This document shows, piece by piece, positions 44,296 through 53,722 of a stretch of 64,000 bases of DNA (position 1 is the first letter of the stretch; every line of letters begins with the position of its first letter). Origin of the DNA: Mesobacillus maritimus (GTDB lineage: Bacteria > Bacillota > Bacilli > Bacillales > Cytobacillaceae); the NCBI RefSeq assembly GCF_023715205.1, contig NZ_JAMBNR010000004.1, positions 1 to 64,000 of the forward strand, given 5' to 3'. The position numbers and the translations under genes are program-made. The notes under the pieces are model-generated. The model saw only the letters and a program-made list of their open reading frames with translations, did no database searches and was not told the DNA's origin.

Positions 44296-44847
44296 GTGGC
44301 AAAGAAAACTTTAATCAATGTTGACTATACTGTTGATTTTGTTGCGGACAATGGAGCGTTAACCTGTGGAGAGCCTGGACAAGCGATTGAAAAGAAGCTT
44401 GTTGGGATAACTGAAGAGTTTATCCAAAATGGAGATTATGTTGTATTTGCTATTGATGTTCACGATGAGGGGGATCAATTTCATCCTGAAACAAGATTGT
44501 ATCCACCACATAATATCCGTGGGACAAAGGGTCGCGATTTATACGGGAGTTTAGACGATTTGTATAAAAAGCATCGGCACCTTGACCATGTTTCCTATCT
44601 TGATAAGACACGCTATTCTGCCTTTGCGGGAACAGACTTAGAAATAAAGCTCCGTGAGCGAGGCATTACTGAAGTACATTTAGTTGGTGTGTGCACAGAC
44701 ATTTGTGTTTTACATACGGCAGTTGACGCGTATAACCGAGGATTTAACATTGTTGTATATGAAGAGGCTGTTGCTTCTTTTAATCAAGCAGGGCATGAAT
44801 GGGCACTTGGTCATTTTAAGAGTGCAATGGGAGCAATTGTAAAATAA
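44296..44847 (+). CDS. pncA: nicotinamidase
   Basis: 183 residues of the isochorismatase-like cysteine hydrolase family. Asp in NVDYTVDF, Lys in KTRYSAF and Cys in LVGVCTDICV form the catalytic triad; DVHDEGDQFHPE holds the metal-site Asp/His. It converts nicotinamide to nicotinate. The start is GTG 44296 after GGGAGTGG. The next gene, pncB, uses the product, so the pair forms the NAD salvage route. Confidence 0.93.
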   Translation: MAKKTLINVDYTVDFVADNGALTCGEPGQAIEKKLVGITEEFIQNGDYVVFAIDVHDEGDQFHPETRLYPPHNIRGTKGRDLYGSLDDLYKKHRHLDHVSYLDKTRYSAFAGTDLEIKLRERGITEVHLVGVCTDICVLHTAVDAYNRGFNIVVYEEAVASFNQAGHEWALGHFKSAMGAIVK

Positions 44848-44903
44848 ACCTTGTAACTGAATGAGTAGCTTAGCAAGGTGATGTGAATTTCGGAGGGAGT
44901 AGT

Positions 44904-46373
44904 ATGGCAACTAAATATCGTGATGATAGCTTTTTAATTCATACTGATTTATATCAAATTAACATGGTCGAGACTTATTGGCGAGATGGCATGCATAATC
45001 GGAAGGCTGTCTTTGAGTTATTCTTTCGCAAGCTTCCTTTTGGGAACGGCTATGCTGTATTTGCAGGTCTAGAACGAATGATTGATATGGTAAAGGATTT
45101 TCAATTCACTGCAGATGATATTGAATACTTACGGAAGGAAGGCGGATATCAAGAGGACTTCCTTACATACTTAAAGGACTTGCGATTTACGGGGACAATC
45201 CGCTCAATGAAGGAAGGCGAGGTCGTCTTTGCGAGTGAACCACTAGTAAGAGTAGAGGCGCCTCTTGCGGAAGCTCAACTGATTGAAACGGTGTTGTTAA
45301 ACATTATTAACTACCAAACGTTGATTGCAACTAAAGCTTCTAGAATCAAGCATGTCATTCCAGATGAGTCGGCACTGGAATTTGGTTCCCGCCGCGCTCA
45401 AGAATTGGATGCAGCAATTTGGGGAGCGCGTGCGGCATACCTTGCTGGTTTTGATGCAACAAGTAATGTCAGGGCTGGAAAACTGTTTGGAATTCCGATT
45501 TCAGGCACGCACGCCCATTCCATGGTTCAAGCTTATCGTGACGAATACACTGCCTTCCGAAAGTACGCAGAAACTCATAAAGACTGTGTGTTTTTAGTTG
45601 ATACATATGATACCCTCCGCTCCGGTGTGCCGAATGCCATTCGGGTTGCTCGCGAATTTGGGGATAAAATTAATTTTATCGGCATTCGTTTGGACAGTGG
45701 GGATCTTGCTTATTTGTCTAAAGAAGCAAGAAGAATGTTAGATGAAGCTGGATTTACAGATGCCAAAGTGGTGGCATCAAGTGACTTGGATGAATATACA
45801 ATCATGAACCTTAAAGCTCAAGGTGCTAAAATTGATACGTGGGGCATCGGGACCAAGCTAATCACAGCCTTTGAGCAGCCGGCCCTAGGAGCTGTCTATA
45901 AAGTGGTTTCCATTGAGGACGAGAACGGGAAAATGATGGATACGATTAAAATTTCCTCTAATCCAGAAAAGGTCACAACTCCTGGGGTGAAGCGAGTTTA
46001 TCGGATCATCAACGGAACAAATGGCATGTCCGAAGGGGATTATATTGCGATGGAAGAGGAAAATCCGCAGAAAGAAGAGCGATTAAAGATGTTCCATCCA
46101 ACGCATACGTATATAAGCAAATTTGTCACTGATTTTGAGGCAAGAGATTTGCACCATGATATCTTTGTGGACGGACAACTGGTGTATGAACAACCGCAAC
46201 TTGAGGAGATTAGAGAGTATTCAAAAGCTTCCTTAGGATTGCTGTGGGACGAGTACCAGCGCTCACTTAACCCAGAAGAGTATCCAGTCGACTTGAGCGT
46301 AAAATGCTGGGATAACAAAATGCGGAACATTGAAGAAGTAAGACAAAAAGTAAAAGCGTTGAAAAATAATTAA
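44904..46373 (+). CDS. pncB: nicotinate phosphoribosyltransferase
   Basis: 489 residues from ATG 44904 after GGAGGGAG. It makes nicotinate mononucleotide from nicotinate and PRPP. The start segment DDSFLIHTDLYQINM, FGSRRAQE, ISGTHAHSMVQ (phosphohistidine region) and IRLDSGDLAYLS are family motifs. It is 56 bases after pncA and almost certainly co-transcribed. It ends at a terminator before the second 23-unit array. Confidence 0.95.
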   Translation: MATKYRDDSFLIHTDLYQINMVETYWRDGMHNRKAVFELFFRKLPFGNGYAVFAGLERMIDMVKDFQFTADDIEYLRKEGGYQEDFLTYLKDLRFTGTIRSMKEGEVVFASEPLVRVEAPLAEAQLIETVLLNIINYQTLIATKASRIKHVIPDESALEFGSRRAQELDAAIWGARAAYLAGFDATSNVRAGKLFGIPISGTHAHSMVQAYRDEYTAFRKYAETHKDCVFLVDTYDTLRSGVPNAIRVAREFGDKINFIGIRLDSGDLAYLSKEARRMLDEAGFTDAKVVASSDLDEYTIMNLKAQGAKIDTWGIGTKLITAFEQPALGAVYKVVSIEDENGKMMDTIKISSNPEKVTTPGVKRVYRIINGTNGMSEGDYIAMEEENPQKEERLKMFHPTHTYISKFVTDFEARDLHHDIFVDGQLVYEQPQLEEIREYSKASLGLLWDEYQRSLNPEEYPVDLSVKCWDNKMRNIEEVRQKVKALKNN

Positions 46374-46378
46374 GTTTT

Positions 46379-46412
46379 ACCCTCACGACCTTGATCGTGG
46401 GGGTTTTTGTTT
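46379..46412 (+). terminator. terminator after pncB
   Basis: ACCCTCACGA pairs with TCGTGGGGGT around CCTTGA, then T-rich tail. Confidence 0.85.
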
Positions 46413-46420
46413 TGACGGGC

Positions 46421-46887
46421 GAAAATAGAATGGGGTTTTCTGAAAATAGAAGGTGCAAAACGGAAAATAGAGTACCTGTTTTTGAAAATAGAAAGAAGCA
46501 AATTGTAAATAGAAAGGTGAAGTGAAAATAGAACGGGGTTTTTTGAAAATAGAAGGTGCAAAACGGAAAATAGAGTTTCCATTCTTGAAAATAGAAAGAG
46601 GCAATTCGTAAATAGAAAGATGAAGTGAAAATAGAACGGGTTTTTTTGAAAATAGAAGGTGCAAAACGGAAAATAGAGTTTCCATTCTTGAAAATAGAAA
46701 GAGGCAAATCGTAAGTAGAAAGATGAAGTGAAAATAGAACGGGGTTTTCTGAAAATAGAAGGTGCAAAACGGAAAATAGAGGTGTTATTTTTGAAAATAG
46801 AATAGGATTTCCTGAAAATAGATGATGTAAAACCGAAAATAGAGGTACTGGTAGTGAAAATAGAAGTACCATTTTTGAAAACAGAAA
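46421..46887 (+). repeat. 23-unit 21-bp phased array, second locus
   Basis: The GAAAATAG core (twice GTAAATAG and once GTAAGTAG) starts at 46421, 442, 463, 484, 505, 524, 545, 566, 587, 608, 627, 648, 669, 690, 711, 730, 751, 772, 793, 814, 835, 856 and 877. All steps are 21 bp except 19 bp after units 5, 10 and 15. Spacers (for example CGGGGTTTTTT, GGTGCAAAACG, TTTCCATTCTT) differ from those at 26.5 kb, yet unit number and step order are the same. It begins 9 bases after the pncB terminator. Confidence 0.93.
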
Positions 46888-47062
46888 AAGAAAATTACTA
46901 ATGAAAAAGGTGGGATAAAACTAAAGAACATAATTGAGTAGTTAATCTCAACTCCTAATTAACTTCCTTACCTCTATATGTAACACCCGAGTTACGTGTT
47001 AAAATGAAACAGACCTAGAAAATCCTCACTAACATTCCTCAGAAAAGAAAGGAGCCCTCACG
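46888..47062. other. gap between array and recQ
   Basis: About 175 AT-rich bases with no gene. It must contain the recQ promoter; CTCCTAATTAACTTCC and AACACCCGAGTTACGTGTTAAAA (shortened here) show a small inverted repeat AACAC...GTGTT near 46980. Confidence 0.35.
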
Positions 47063-49213
47063 TTGTTAGAAAAAGCCCAAGAACTTTTAAAAACATATTT
47101 TGGATATTCTTCCTTTCGAAAAGGACAAGAGCAGGCCATTTCCTCTGTACTTGAAGGTAAGAATACGGTTTGTGTGATGCCAACTGGTGGTGGAAAATCG
47201 ATTGTGTACCAAATTCCGGCACTGGCCCTTCCTGGTACCACATTGGTTATCTCACCGCTGATTTCTCTTATGAAAGATCAAGTTGATACGCTTCTTCAAC
47301 TAGGAATTCCAGCTGCATATATTAATAGCTCGCTTAGTCCGCAAGAGGCTGAACAGACAATGGTAGAGGCGATGCATGGAGGCTATAAGTTATTGTATGT
47401 GGCACCAGAGCGGCTAGAATCTTATGACTTTCAGGAAATGCTTCAACATCTTCAAGTCCCGCTCGTGGCTGTTGATGAAGCGCACTGTATTTCCCAGTGG
47501 GGTCATGATTTTCGACCAAGCTACTTGCAGATTGCGAGACTCATGGACAAGCTTCAAGGAAATTCAGTCGTTCTCGCATTAACGGCAACGGCCACACCAA
47601 GAGTTCGCGAGGATATTTGTGCTACGCTTTCGATTGATCCGATCAACTCCGTCCTTACAGGGTTTGAACGGGAGAATTTATCGTTTTCTGTTGTCAAAGG
47701 GCAGGACCGCCATGCCTTTTTAAAAGATTATGTTAGAAAGAACAAGAGTGAAGCTGGCATCATTTATGCGGCAACGCGGAAAACAGTGGATCAGCTTTAT
47801 GATTGGCTACAAAAGGAAGGCATTGATGCCTCCCGTTATCATGCTGGAATGAGTGACAATGAACGAGCGAATGAACAAGATCGGTTTCTGAAAGACCAAG
47901 CAGATGTAATGGTTGCGACCTCTGCTTTTGGAATGGGAATTGATAAGTCTAACATTCGCTATGTAGTTCATTATCAAATGCCTAAAAATATGGAGAGTTA
48001 TTATCAAGAAGCTGGACGTGCTGGACGAGATGGACTCCCTAGTGAATGTACTGTCCTTTATTCGCCACAAGATGTCCAAATACAGCGATTTTTAATCGAT
48101 CAGTCAGCTGAACAAGTACGAATGTCACAAGAACTAGAAAAACTGCAACAGATGGTTGATTATTGCCACACTGAGGGGTGTCTTCAAGCTTTCATTCTTG
48201 AATATTTCGGGGATCATGAAGCGGAACCATGCGGTCGTTGTGGCAACTGTACAGATACGCGTTCAAGTGTAGACGTAACAAAGGAAGCTCAAATGGTGTT
48301 AAGTTGCATTATTCGAATGGGACAAAAATTTGGGAAGTCAATCACGGCAAATGTCCTGACAGGATCAAGAAATAAAAAAGTGCTAGAGCTTGGCTTTGAC
48401 AACCTTTCAACCTACGGAATTTTAAAAGAACAAAGTGCCAAACAGGTGACCGAATTAATCGAATTTCTCATTTCAGCTAACTTAATAGGAGTAGAACAAG
48501 GCACTTATCCGACCATCTATGTAGCGTCAGCTGGAAAAGACGTTCTAACTGGGAAACAACAGGTGTTTAGAAAAGAAGCTGTCCAAATTAAGCAAGTTGC
48601 CAATGATGACCCGCTGTTTGAAGAGTTACGTCAATTAAGGAAAACCGTTGCTGAAGGTGAACATGTTCCGCCATTCGTGATTTTCTCAGACTCTTCTTTA
48701 AAAGATATGTGTGCCCGATTGCCGCAGAATGAAGAAGAATTTTTACAAGTTAGTGGTGTAGGGCAGCACAAGTTAGAGAAATATGGAGAAGTATTTTTAA
48801 AAGCCATTCTTGAGTTTGCGGCAGCCAATCCTGAGAGGGAGAGAGTATTAACTTCATCAGTGCCTCCTAAAACTAAAACAAAACCAGCGAAAAAAGGAGT
48901 CAACGACTCGCATCTGGAGACCTATAAGCTGCATAAAGAGGGGTTAACGGTCCAGGAAATCGCCGCTAAGCGAGAATTGGCTGTTAGCACAATGGAAAAC
49001 CATTTAATCCAGTGTATCCAAAATGGAATGGAAGTCGATTTTTCGAACCTCATTCCGGACAAGTTCTCGCCTGATTTAGAAAAGGCAGTTGCTGAGGCTG
49101 GACGAGAAAAGTTGAAGCCGATTAAAGAATTGCTGCCAGATGAAGTCAGTTATTTTATGATTAAAGTATTTTTGTACAAACTAAGAAAACAAGAAAAAGC
49201 TATTGTTGATTAA
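47063..49213 (+). CDS. recQ: ATP-dependent DNA helicase RecQ
   Basis: 716 residues, longer than B. subtilis RecQ (591). SF2 helicase: MPTGGGKSIVYQ (Walker A), VDEAHCISQWGHDFRPSY (DEAH and aromatic loop), ATSAFGMGIDKSNIRYVVHY, and EAGRAGRDGLPS (motif VI). A Cys4 zinc site (CQ-type, CGRCGNC near 390), RQC winged helix, HRDC (about 520-600) and a C-terminal helix-turn-helix domain (about 620-712) follow. The start is TTG 47063, 8 bases after AAAGGAG. It unwinds DNA in recombination repair. Confidence 0.94.
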   Translation: MLEKAQELLKTYFGYSSFRKGQEQAISSVLEGKNTVCVMPTGGGKSIVYQIPALALPGTTLVISPLISLMKDQVDTLLQLGIPAAYINSSLSPQEAEQTMVEAMHGGYKLLYVAPERLESYDFQEMLQHLQVPLVAVDEAHCISQWGHDFRPSYLQIARLMDKLQGNSVVLALTATATPRVREDICATLSIDPINSVLTGFERENLSFSVVKGQDRHAFLKDYVRKNKSEAGIIYAATRKTVDQLYDWLQKEGIDASRYHAGMSDNERANEQDRFLKDQADVMVATSAFGMGIDKSNIRYVVHYQMPKNMESYYQEAGRAGRDGLPSECTVLYSPQDVQIQRFLIDQSAEQVRMSQELEKLQQMVDYCHTEGCLQAFILEYFGDHEAEPCGRCGNCTDTRSSVDVTKEAQMVLSCIIRMGQKFGKSITANVLTGSRNKKVLELGFDNLSTYGILKEQSAKQVTELIEFLISANLIGVEQGTYPTIYVASAGKDVLTGKQQVFRKEAVQIKQVANDDPLFEELRQLRKTVAEGEHVPPFVIFSDSSLKDMCARLPQNEEEFLQVSGVGQHKLEKYGEVFLKAILEFAAANPERERVLTSSVPPKTKTKPAKKGVNDSHLETYKLHKEGLTVQEIAAKRELAVSTMENHLIQCIQNGMEVDFSNLIPDKFSPDLEKAVAEAGREKLKPIKELLPDEVSYFMIKVFLYKLRKQEKAIVD

Positions 49214-49283
49214 CACCACATTTCGTAAATTTTCTACAGTGTGTTAAAATCTTCCGTAGCATTACACTGTAAAGGAAGATCTT

Positions 49284-50654
49284 ATGAGCAAAACATTGCC
49301 AGTTCAAAAAAATGATTATATAGAGGTTGAATTTGAGGATTTAACCCATGATGGAGCAGGAGTCGCTAAAGTTGAAGGCTATCCAATCTTTGTACAAGGT
49401 GCCCTCCCTGGGGAGAAGGCAAGGGTCAAGGTAATAAAAGTGAACAAAGGTTATGCTGTTGGACGTTTGGTTGAGCTATTAGGGCGCAGTCCTTTTCGTG
49501 TCGATATACCAACAGAAGAGCAGCATAAATACGGTGGTTGCCAACTTCAACATCTCAGCTATGAAGGTCAATTGAAGTTCAAAGAAAACCAAGTGCGCCA
49601 AGTATTAACGCGAATTGGAAAATTGGCGGATGTCACTATCCATCCTGTTTTAGGCATGGAGCACCCTTGGAAATATCGGAACAAAGCGCAAGTGCCTGTT
49701 GGTGAAAAAGAAGGGAAGCTGATTTCGGGTTTCTTTAAACCACGCAGTCACGAAATCGTGGATACGAATGAAAGCTTAATTCAGCTGCCTGAAGTCAATG
49801 AAGCGATTCAAGTTGTAAAAGAAATTTGTAGTGAACTCGGAATCAGTGCCTACAATGAAGAAAATCATAAAGGCGATCTCCGTCACATTATGGCTCGATA
49901 CGGGAAGCAATCTGAAGAGTTAATGGTCGTAATTATTACAAGAACGACGGAACTACCAGGGAAAAAGAAATTACTAGAAGAAGTCGTGTCGCGCTTACCT
50001 AAAGTAAAGTCGATCATCCATAATGTGAATTCAAAACGCACAAATGTAATTATGGGTGAGAAAACAAAGGTGATTTGGGGAAATGAAGTCATCTATGATT
50101 ATATTGGCGACGTGAAGTTTGCGATCTCGGCAATGAGCTTTTATCAAGTGAATCCTGACCAAACCAAGGTGCTTTATGACAAAGCGCTAGAATATGCTGA
50201 GTTAAGTGGAACTGAAAATGTGATTGATGCTTATTGTGGAATCGGGACCATTTCGTTATTTTTAGCTCGAAAAGCCAAAAAGGTTTATGGTGTAGAAGTC
50301 GTGTCTCAAGCAATTGAGGATGCGAAACGGAATGCCGCTTTAAACGACATTGAAAATGTTGAGTTTGCTGTTGGAAAAGCCGAAGAGGTCATTCCGAATT
50401 GGTACAAGCAAGGTGTGAAAGCAGATGTTCTGGTCGTTGACCCGCCGCGTAAAGGTTGTGACGAGGCACTGCTAAACACGATTACCGAGATGAAGCCCCA
50501 AAAAGTTGTTTATGTTAGCTGTAATCCAGCGACCTTGGCAAGAGATCTTCGTATTCTTGAAGACGGTGGCTACAAAACATTAGAAGTTCAGCCGGTAGAT
50601 ATGTTCCCCCAAACGACACATGTAGAGTGCGTTGCTAAGCTTATTTTAAATTAA
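49284..50654 (+). CDS. rlmCD: 23S rRNA (uracil-5-)-methyltransferase RlmCD/RlmD type
   Basis: 456 residues. The N-terminal TRAM domain (about 8-66) and SAM methyltransferase core: [16 protein letters not shown] binds [13 protein letters not shown] and [12 protein letters not shown] carry the catalytic Cys and base. The B. subtilis homologue (YefA) methylates U747 and U1939. Three of four Fe-S ligands expected in RumA-like enzymes are not Cys here (T77, Y83, S164; only C86 in GGCQLQH remains). The start is ATG 49284 after AAAGGAAG. Confidence 0.92.
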   Translation: MSKTLPVQKNDYIEVEFEDLTHDGAGVAKVEGYPIFVQGALPGEKARVKVIKVNKGYAVGRLVELLGRSPFRVDIPTEEQHKYGGCQLQHLSYEGQLKFKENQVRQVLTRIGKLADVTIHPVLGMEHPWKYRNKAQVPVGEKEGKLISGFFKPRSHEIVDTNESLIQLPEVNEAIQVVKEICSELGISAYNEENHKGDLRHIMARYGKQSEELMVVIITRTTELPGKKKLLEEVVSRLPKVKSIIHNVNSKRTNVIMGEKTKVIWGNEVIYDYIGDVKFAISAMSFYQVNPDQTKVLYDKALEYAELSGTENVIDAYCGIGTISLFLARKAKKVYGVEVVSQAIEDAKRNAALNDIENVEFAVGKAEEVIPNWYKQGVKADVLVVDPPRKGCDEALLNTITEMKPQKVVYVSCNPATLARDLRILEDGGYKTLEVQPVDMFPQTTHVECVAKLILN

Positions 50655-50661
50655 ATGATTT

Positions 50662-50696
50662 CAAAATGGCCCAGTCCAAAACCTGGGCTATTTTGT
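50662..50696 (+). terminator. terminator-like hairpin after rlmCD
   Basis: CAAAATGGCCCAG pairs with CTGGGCTATTTTG (one G-T pair). Confidence 0.75.
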
Positions 50697-50878
50697 ATGT
50701 GTATTTAGAACGATACAAAACTAATTTGGCAAAAATAAACATAACCAATCAGTTTGATAAAAAGGGCTTAAGCATGGTATAAGTGTATAAGTGTAAAAGA
50801 AACAGGGATATCCTGCATTTAAATTTTGGGATAACAGATTGGCCTGGTATTCCATGATGAGAGGATTTGAATTTCATA

Positions 50879-51862
50879 ATGACCGATAATTTTTGGCGTG
50901 AGTTACCACGACCTTTTTTTATACTAGCACCAATGGAAGATGTGACGGATGTTGTTTTTCGACATGTGGTGAGTGAAGCAGCTAGACCTGATGTGTTTTT
51001 TACAGAGTTTACAAACAGTGAGAGTTACTGTCATCCAGAGGGGATCAAAAGTGTGCGTGGGCGTTTGACTTTTACAGAGGATGAACAACCCATTGTAGCC
51101 CATATATGGGGGGACAAGCCTGAATACTTTCGGCAAATGAGTATTGGTATGGCGGAACTAGGCTTTCGGGGGATCGATATCAATATGGGCTGTCCTGTAC
51201 CGAATGTGGCACAGCACGGGAAGGGAAGTGGCCTTATCCTTCGCCCAGAAGTTGCAGCAGATTTAATTCAAGCGGCTAAAGCAGGAGGCTTGCCTGTAAG
51301 TGTGAAAACGCGGCTTGGTTATACGGATGTAGACGAATGGCAGGACTGGTTAACACACATATTGAAACAAGATATTGCGAATCTATCCATTCATCTACGT
51401 ACAAGGAAGGAAATGAGCAAAGTGGATGCTCATTGGGAGCTGATTCCGGAGATTAAGAAACTCCGTGATCAGGTGGCACCAGATACACTTTTGACGATCA
51501 ATGGGGATATTCCTGACCGCCAAACTGGCTTGAAGCTTGTAGAACAATATGGTGTTGATGGTGTTATGATTGGGCGTGGTATTTTCAGTAATCCATTTGC
51601 CTTTGAAAAAGAGAAGAAGGACCATAGCAGTAAGGAATTGCTTGATCTCTTAAGATTTCATCTGGATCTCCATGATAAATATTCAGATTTGCAGTTACGT
51701 TCGTTCAAGGCTCTTCATCGCTTTTTTAAGATCTATGTTAAAGGCTTTCGAGGAGCGAGTGAGTTGAGAAATCAATTAATGAGCACAGAGTCATCAGATG
51801 ATGTGCGTGAAATGCTTGATCACTTTGAGTCAAAGAATTTTGGTGTTATGAGTGAACAGTAG
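50879..51862 (+). CDS. dus: tRNA-dihydrouridine synthase
   Basis: 327 residues, FMN-dependent TIM barrel reducing uridines in t[18 protein letters not shown] at the start, [10 protein letters not shown] with the catalytic Cys, [14 protein letters not shown], and [15 protein letters not shown] (phosphate site). It is closer to the DusC-like group common in Bacillaceae than to B. subtilis DusB. ATG 50879 is taken; TTG 50867 is in frame but crowds GAGAGG. The distance of 14 bases from that site to the ATG is long, so the start is not certain. Confidence 0.88.
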   Translation: MTDNFWRELPRPFFILAPMEDVTDVVFRHVVSEAARPDVFFTEFTNSESYCHPEGIKSVRGRLTFTEDEQPIVAHIWGDKPEYFRQMSIGMAELGFRGIDINMGCPVPNVAQHGKGSGLILRPEVAADLIQAAKAGGLPVSVKTRLGYTDVDEWQDWLTHILKQDIANLSIHLRTRKEMSKVDAHWELIPEIKKLRDQVAPDTLLTINGDIPDRQTGLKLVEQYGVDGVMIGRGIFSNPFAFEKEKKDHSSKELLDLLRFHLDLHDKYSDLQLRSFKALHRFFKIYVKGFRGASELRNQLMSTESSDDVREMLDHFESKNFGVMSEQ

Positions 51863-51947
51863 AAGTATCCTGATTTATGGTAAAAATGAAGTAGGGTGTT
51901 AAACTGTTTGGCTTAAAAAAGTTAAAGTTTAAACTAAGTAGTTAATT

Positions 51948-51988
51948 GGCTGGGGTGAAGGCGGTATTGAACCGGACTCATTCCAGCC
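51948..51988 (+). other. stem-loop after dus
   Basis: GGCTGGGGTGA (51948-51958) pairs with TCATTCCAGCC (51978-51988), two G-T pairs, inner CGG/CCG. No T-run. Confidence 0.6.
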
Positions 51989-52015
51989 ATGTGTGTATGT
52001 GTCGCAACTAAATTT

Positions 52016-52056
52016 AAAAAAAAGGCAACTATCCCTCATCAGGGCGTTGCCTTTTT
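52016..52056 (+). terminator. terminator upstream of the yko promoter
   Basis: AAAAAGGCAAC pairs with GTTGCCTTTTT; CCCT/AGGG extends the stem inside. A-run before it allows both directions. Confidence 0.88.
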
Positions 52057-52243
52057 ACGTTTCTTGTGAGGCTTAGCAAATTGGACATATGAGCAATAAC
52101 ATGAAGAGTACGTGTAATGGTACTTGTAATCAGCACGACTTGGGCGTTATGTATTATTTCGTATTTCTGAAAAAACAGAATATGCTATTTCCAATTGATA
52201 AGATTTGTCGTACAATGAATAGGACAAACTTATATTCGTTTCG

Positions 52244-52330
52244 CACTAGGGGAGCTGTAAGGCTGAGAAGCAGGTGAGATTCCTGCTGACCCTCATGACC
52301 AGAACTAGGTAATGCTAGCGTGGGGAAGTG
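52244..52330 (+). promoter_or_regulatory. TPP riboswitch (THI element)
   Basis: CACTAGGGGAGC, then GCTGAGAAGCAGG, CCTGCTGACCCTCATGACC, AGAACTAGGTAATGCTAGCG and GGGGAAGTG: the conserved thi-box with the GCTGAGA pyrimidine-sensing and GACC/GAAC/TAATGC pyrophosphate-sensing parts. CACT/AGTG close P1. TACAAT at 52211 is the likely -10. It controls ykoFEDC by transcription termination. Confidence 0.96.
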
Positions 52331-52371
52331 CAAGTGACTTCATTATTTTACGTATATTCTTTATGACATTC

Positions 52372-52404
52372 ACTGCATCTTCCTATTTGAAGATGCAGTT
52401 TTTG
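52372..52404 (+). terminator. TPP riboswitch terminator
   Basis: ACTGCATCTTC pairs perfectly with GAAGATGCAGT, 6-base loop, TTTTTG. It is 40 bases after the aptamer and 70 before ykoF. Confidence 0.93.
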
Positions 52405-52477
52405 TGGTTTTTGGAGTATACACCCCAAACCTAAAAGGCGAAACGGACACAAAATGAATAATTAGGAGGAAGGTAGA

Positions 52478-53080
52478 ATGCAAGGTTTAAGTTGTGGAAC
52501 AAGTAGAATCGTAGGGTGTCGTTTTTCCATCTATCCGATGGCAGACAATTTTGTTGAGGTGATTTTAAAGGCGTTAGAAGAGGTTGATACTAGCAAGGTT
52601 TGGATGGAAACGGATGATGTAACAACATGTATTAGGGGACGTAGTGAACACGTTTTTGATGTAGCAAAGGCTATTTTTATTCACGCGGCTAAAACGGGTG
52701 TACACGTTGTTTTTAATGGAACATTTTCTGTCGGTTGTCCTGGAGATAGCGAAGGCGATAGTTATATGTCAGAGAATGATGAACGCTTAAATGAGGAAGC
52801 ATCGAGCAAAGAAAAAGTTGAAGTGGCTACACAATTTGCTCTCTATCCGATGAACAATCCTGACTATATGCAGATTATTGCCGATCAGGTAGAGGTTGCA
52901 AAGGATCACGGAACTTTCACTAAGGGTGTTCATTATGCATCTCGGCTTGATGGGGATGCCAATGATGTTTTTAAAACTCTTGAGCAATCCTTTGTTAATG
53001 CGTCTAAAACACATGAACGTAGTCATGTGACAATGACTGTAGCAATCTCAGCGAACAGCCCATCAAAAAAAGATAACTAA
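52478..53080 (+). CDS. ykoF: thiamine/HMP-binding protein YkoF
   Basis: 200 residues with two related halves starting at about residue 10 (GCRFSIYPMADNFVEVI) and 115 (ATQFALYPMNNPDYMQII), the duplicated ACT-like fold of YkoF. B. subtilis YkoF binds thiamine and is thought to serve the HMP transporter encoded with it. It has no signal peptide, so it is cytoplasmic. The start is ATG 52478 after AGGAGGAAGG. First gene behind the TPP switch. Confidence 0.94.
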   Translation: MQGLSCGTSRIVGCRFSIYPMADNFVEVILKALEEVDTSKVWMETDDVTTCIRGRSEHVFDVAKAIFIHAAKTGVHVVFNGTFSVGCPGDSEGDSYMSENDERLNEEASSKEKVEVATQFALYPMNNPDYMQIIADQVEVAKDHGTFTKGVHYASRLDGDANDVFKTLEQSFVNASKTHERSHVTMTVAISANSPSKKDN

Positions 53081-53116
53081 ACTTATAAAATCTGTAAAGA
53101 CTAAGGAGTTCATCAA

Positions 53117-53722
53117 ATGACAACTAAATGGAATTTACGTGAAATTGTTCTAATGGCGATACTGGGTGTTGTATTCGCGGTCATTTACCTATTCTTTTTT
53201 ACAGTTGGAACGGGTCTTACCAACATCTTAACGCCATTTGGCTTAGGGCCTTTTGGGTATGAAGTGATATTTGGGATTTGGTTTATTGTTTCGATTATTA
53301 CTGCCTACATCATTCGTAAGCCAGGAGCGGCACTCATTTCTGAAACAATTGCCGGGGGTGTCCAAGTGTTATTAGGTTCACCAGCGGGTCCGATGTTAAT
53401 CGTGTCCGCTTTTATTCAAGGACTTGGTGCTGAGGCTGCTTTTGCCGCAACCAAATACCGAAATTTTTCGAAAAGTGTTCTGATGGCTGCGGGTGTTGGT
53501 GCAGCAGTTTTTAGCTTTATCTGGGGCTTGTATCATTCTGGATATATTGCTCTATCCTTCCCGCTACTTAGCTCGATGCTGATTGTTCGTGTGATTAGTG
53601 GGGCCTTGATTGCTGGTTTATTAGGGAAGTGGATTACTGAAAGATTAGCAGACACGGGTGTGTTGAGAAGCTATGCGCTAGGAAAGGAGTGGCAGACAAA
53701 ACGTGAGCATAAAGCATCATAG
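53117..53722 (+). CDS. ykoE: ECF transporter substrate-binding membrane subunit YkoE
   Basis: 201 residues, five to six hydrophobic helices, S component of an energy-coupling factor transporter for thiamine precursor (HMP). LREIVLMAILGVVFAVIYL at the start and the middle GGVQVLLGSPAGPMLI segment are typical of the YkoE family. The start is ATG 53117 after AAGGAG. Its end overlaps the ykoD start. Confidence 0.93.
   Translation: MTTKWNLREIVLMAILGVVFAVIYLFFFTVGTGLTNILTPFGLGPFGYEVIFGIWFIVSIITAYIIRKPGAALISETIAGGVQVLLGSPAGPMLIVSAFIQGLGAEAAFAATKYRNFSKSVLMAAGVGAAVFSFIWGLYHSGYIALSFPLLSSMLIVRVISGALIAGLLGKWITERLADTGVLRSYALGKEWQTKREHKAS

Noticed and set aside
46267-46872. 201-residue Phe/Ser-rich minus-strand protein across the second array
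   Set aside because: It is the complement of the repeat, overlaps the pncB 3' end and has no binding site or family resemblance.
52089-52277. 62-residue frame upstream of ykoF
   Set aside because: It runs into the TPP riboswitch and has no binding site.
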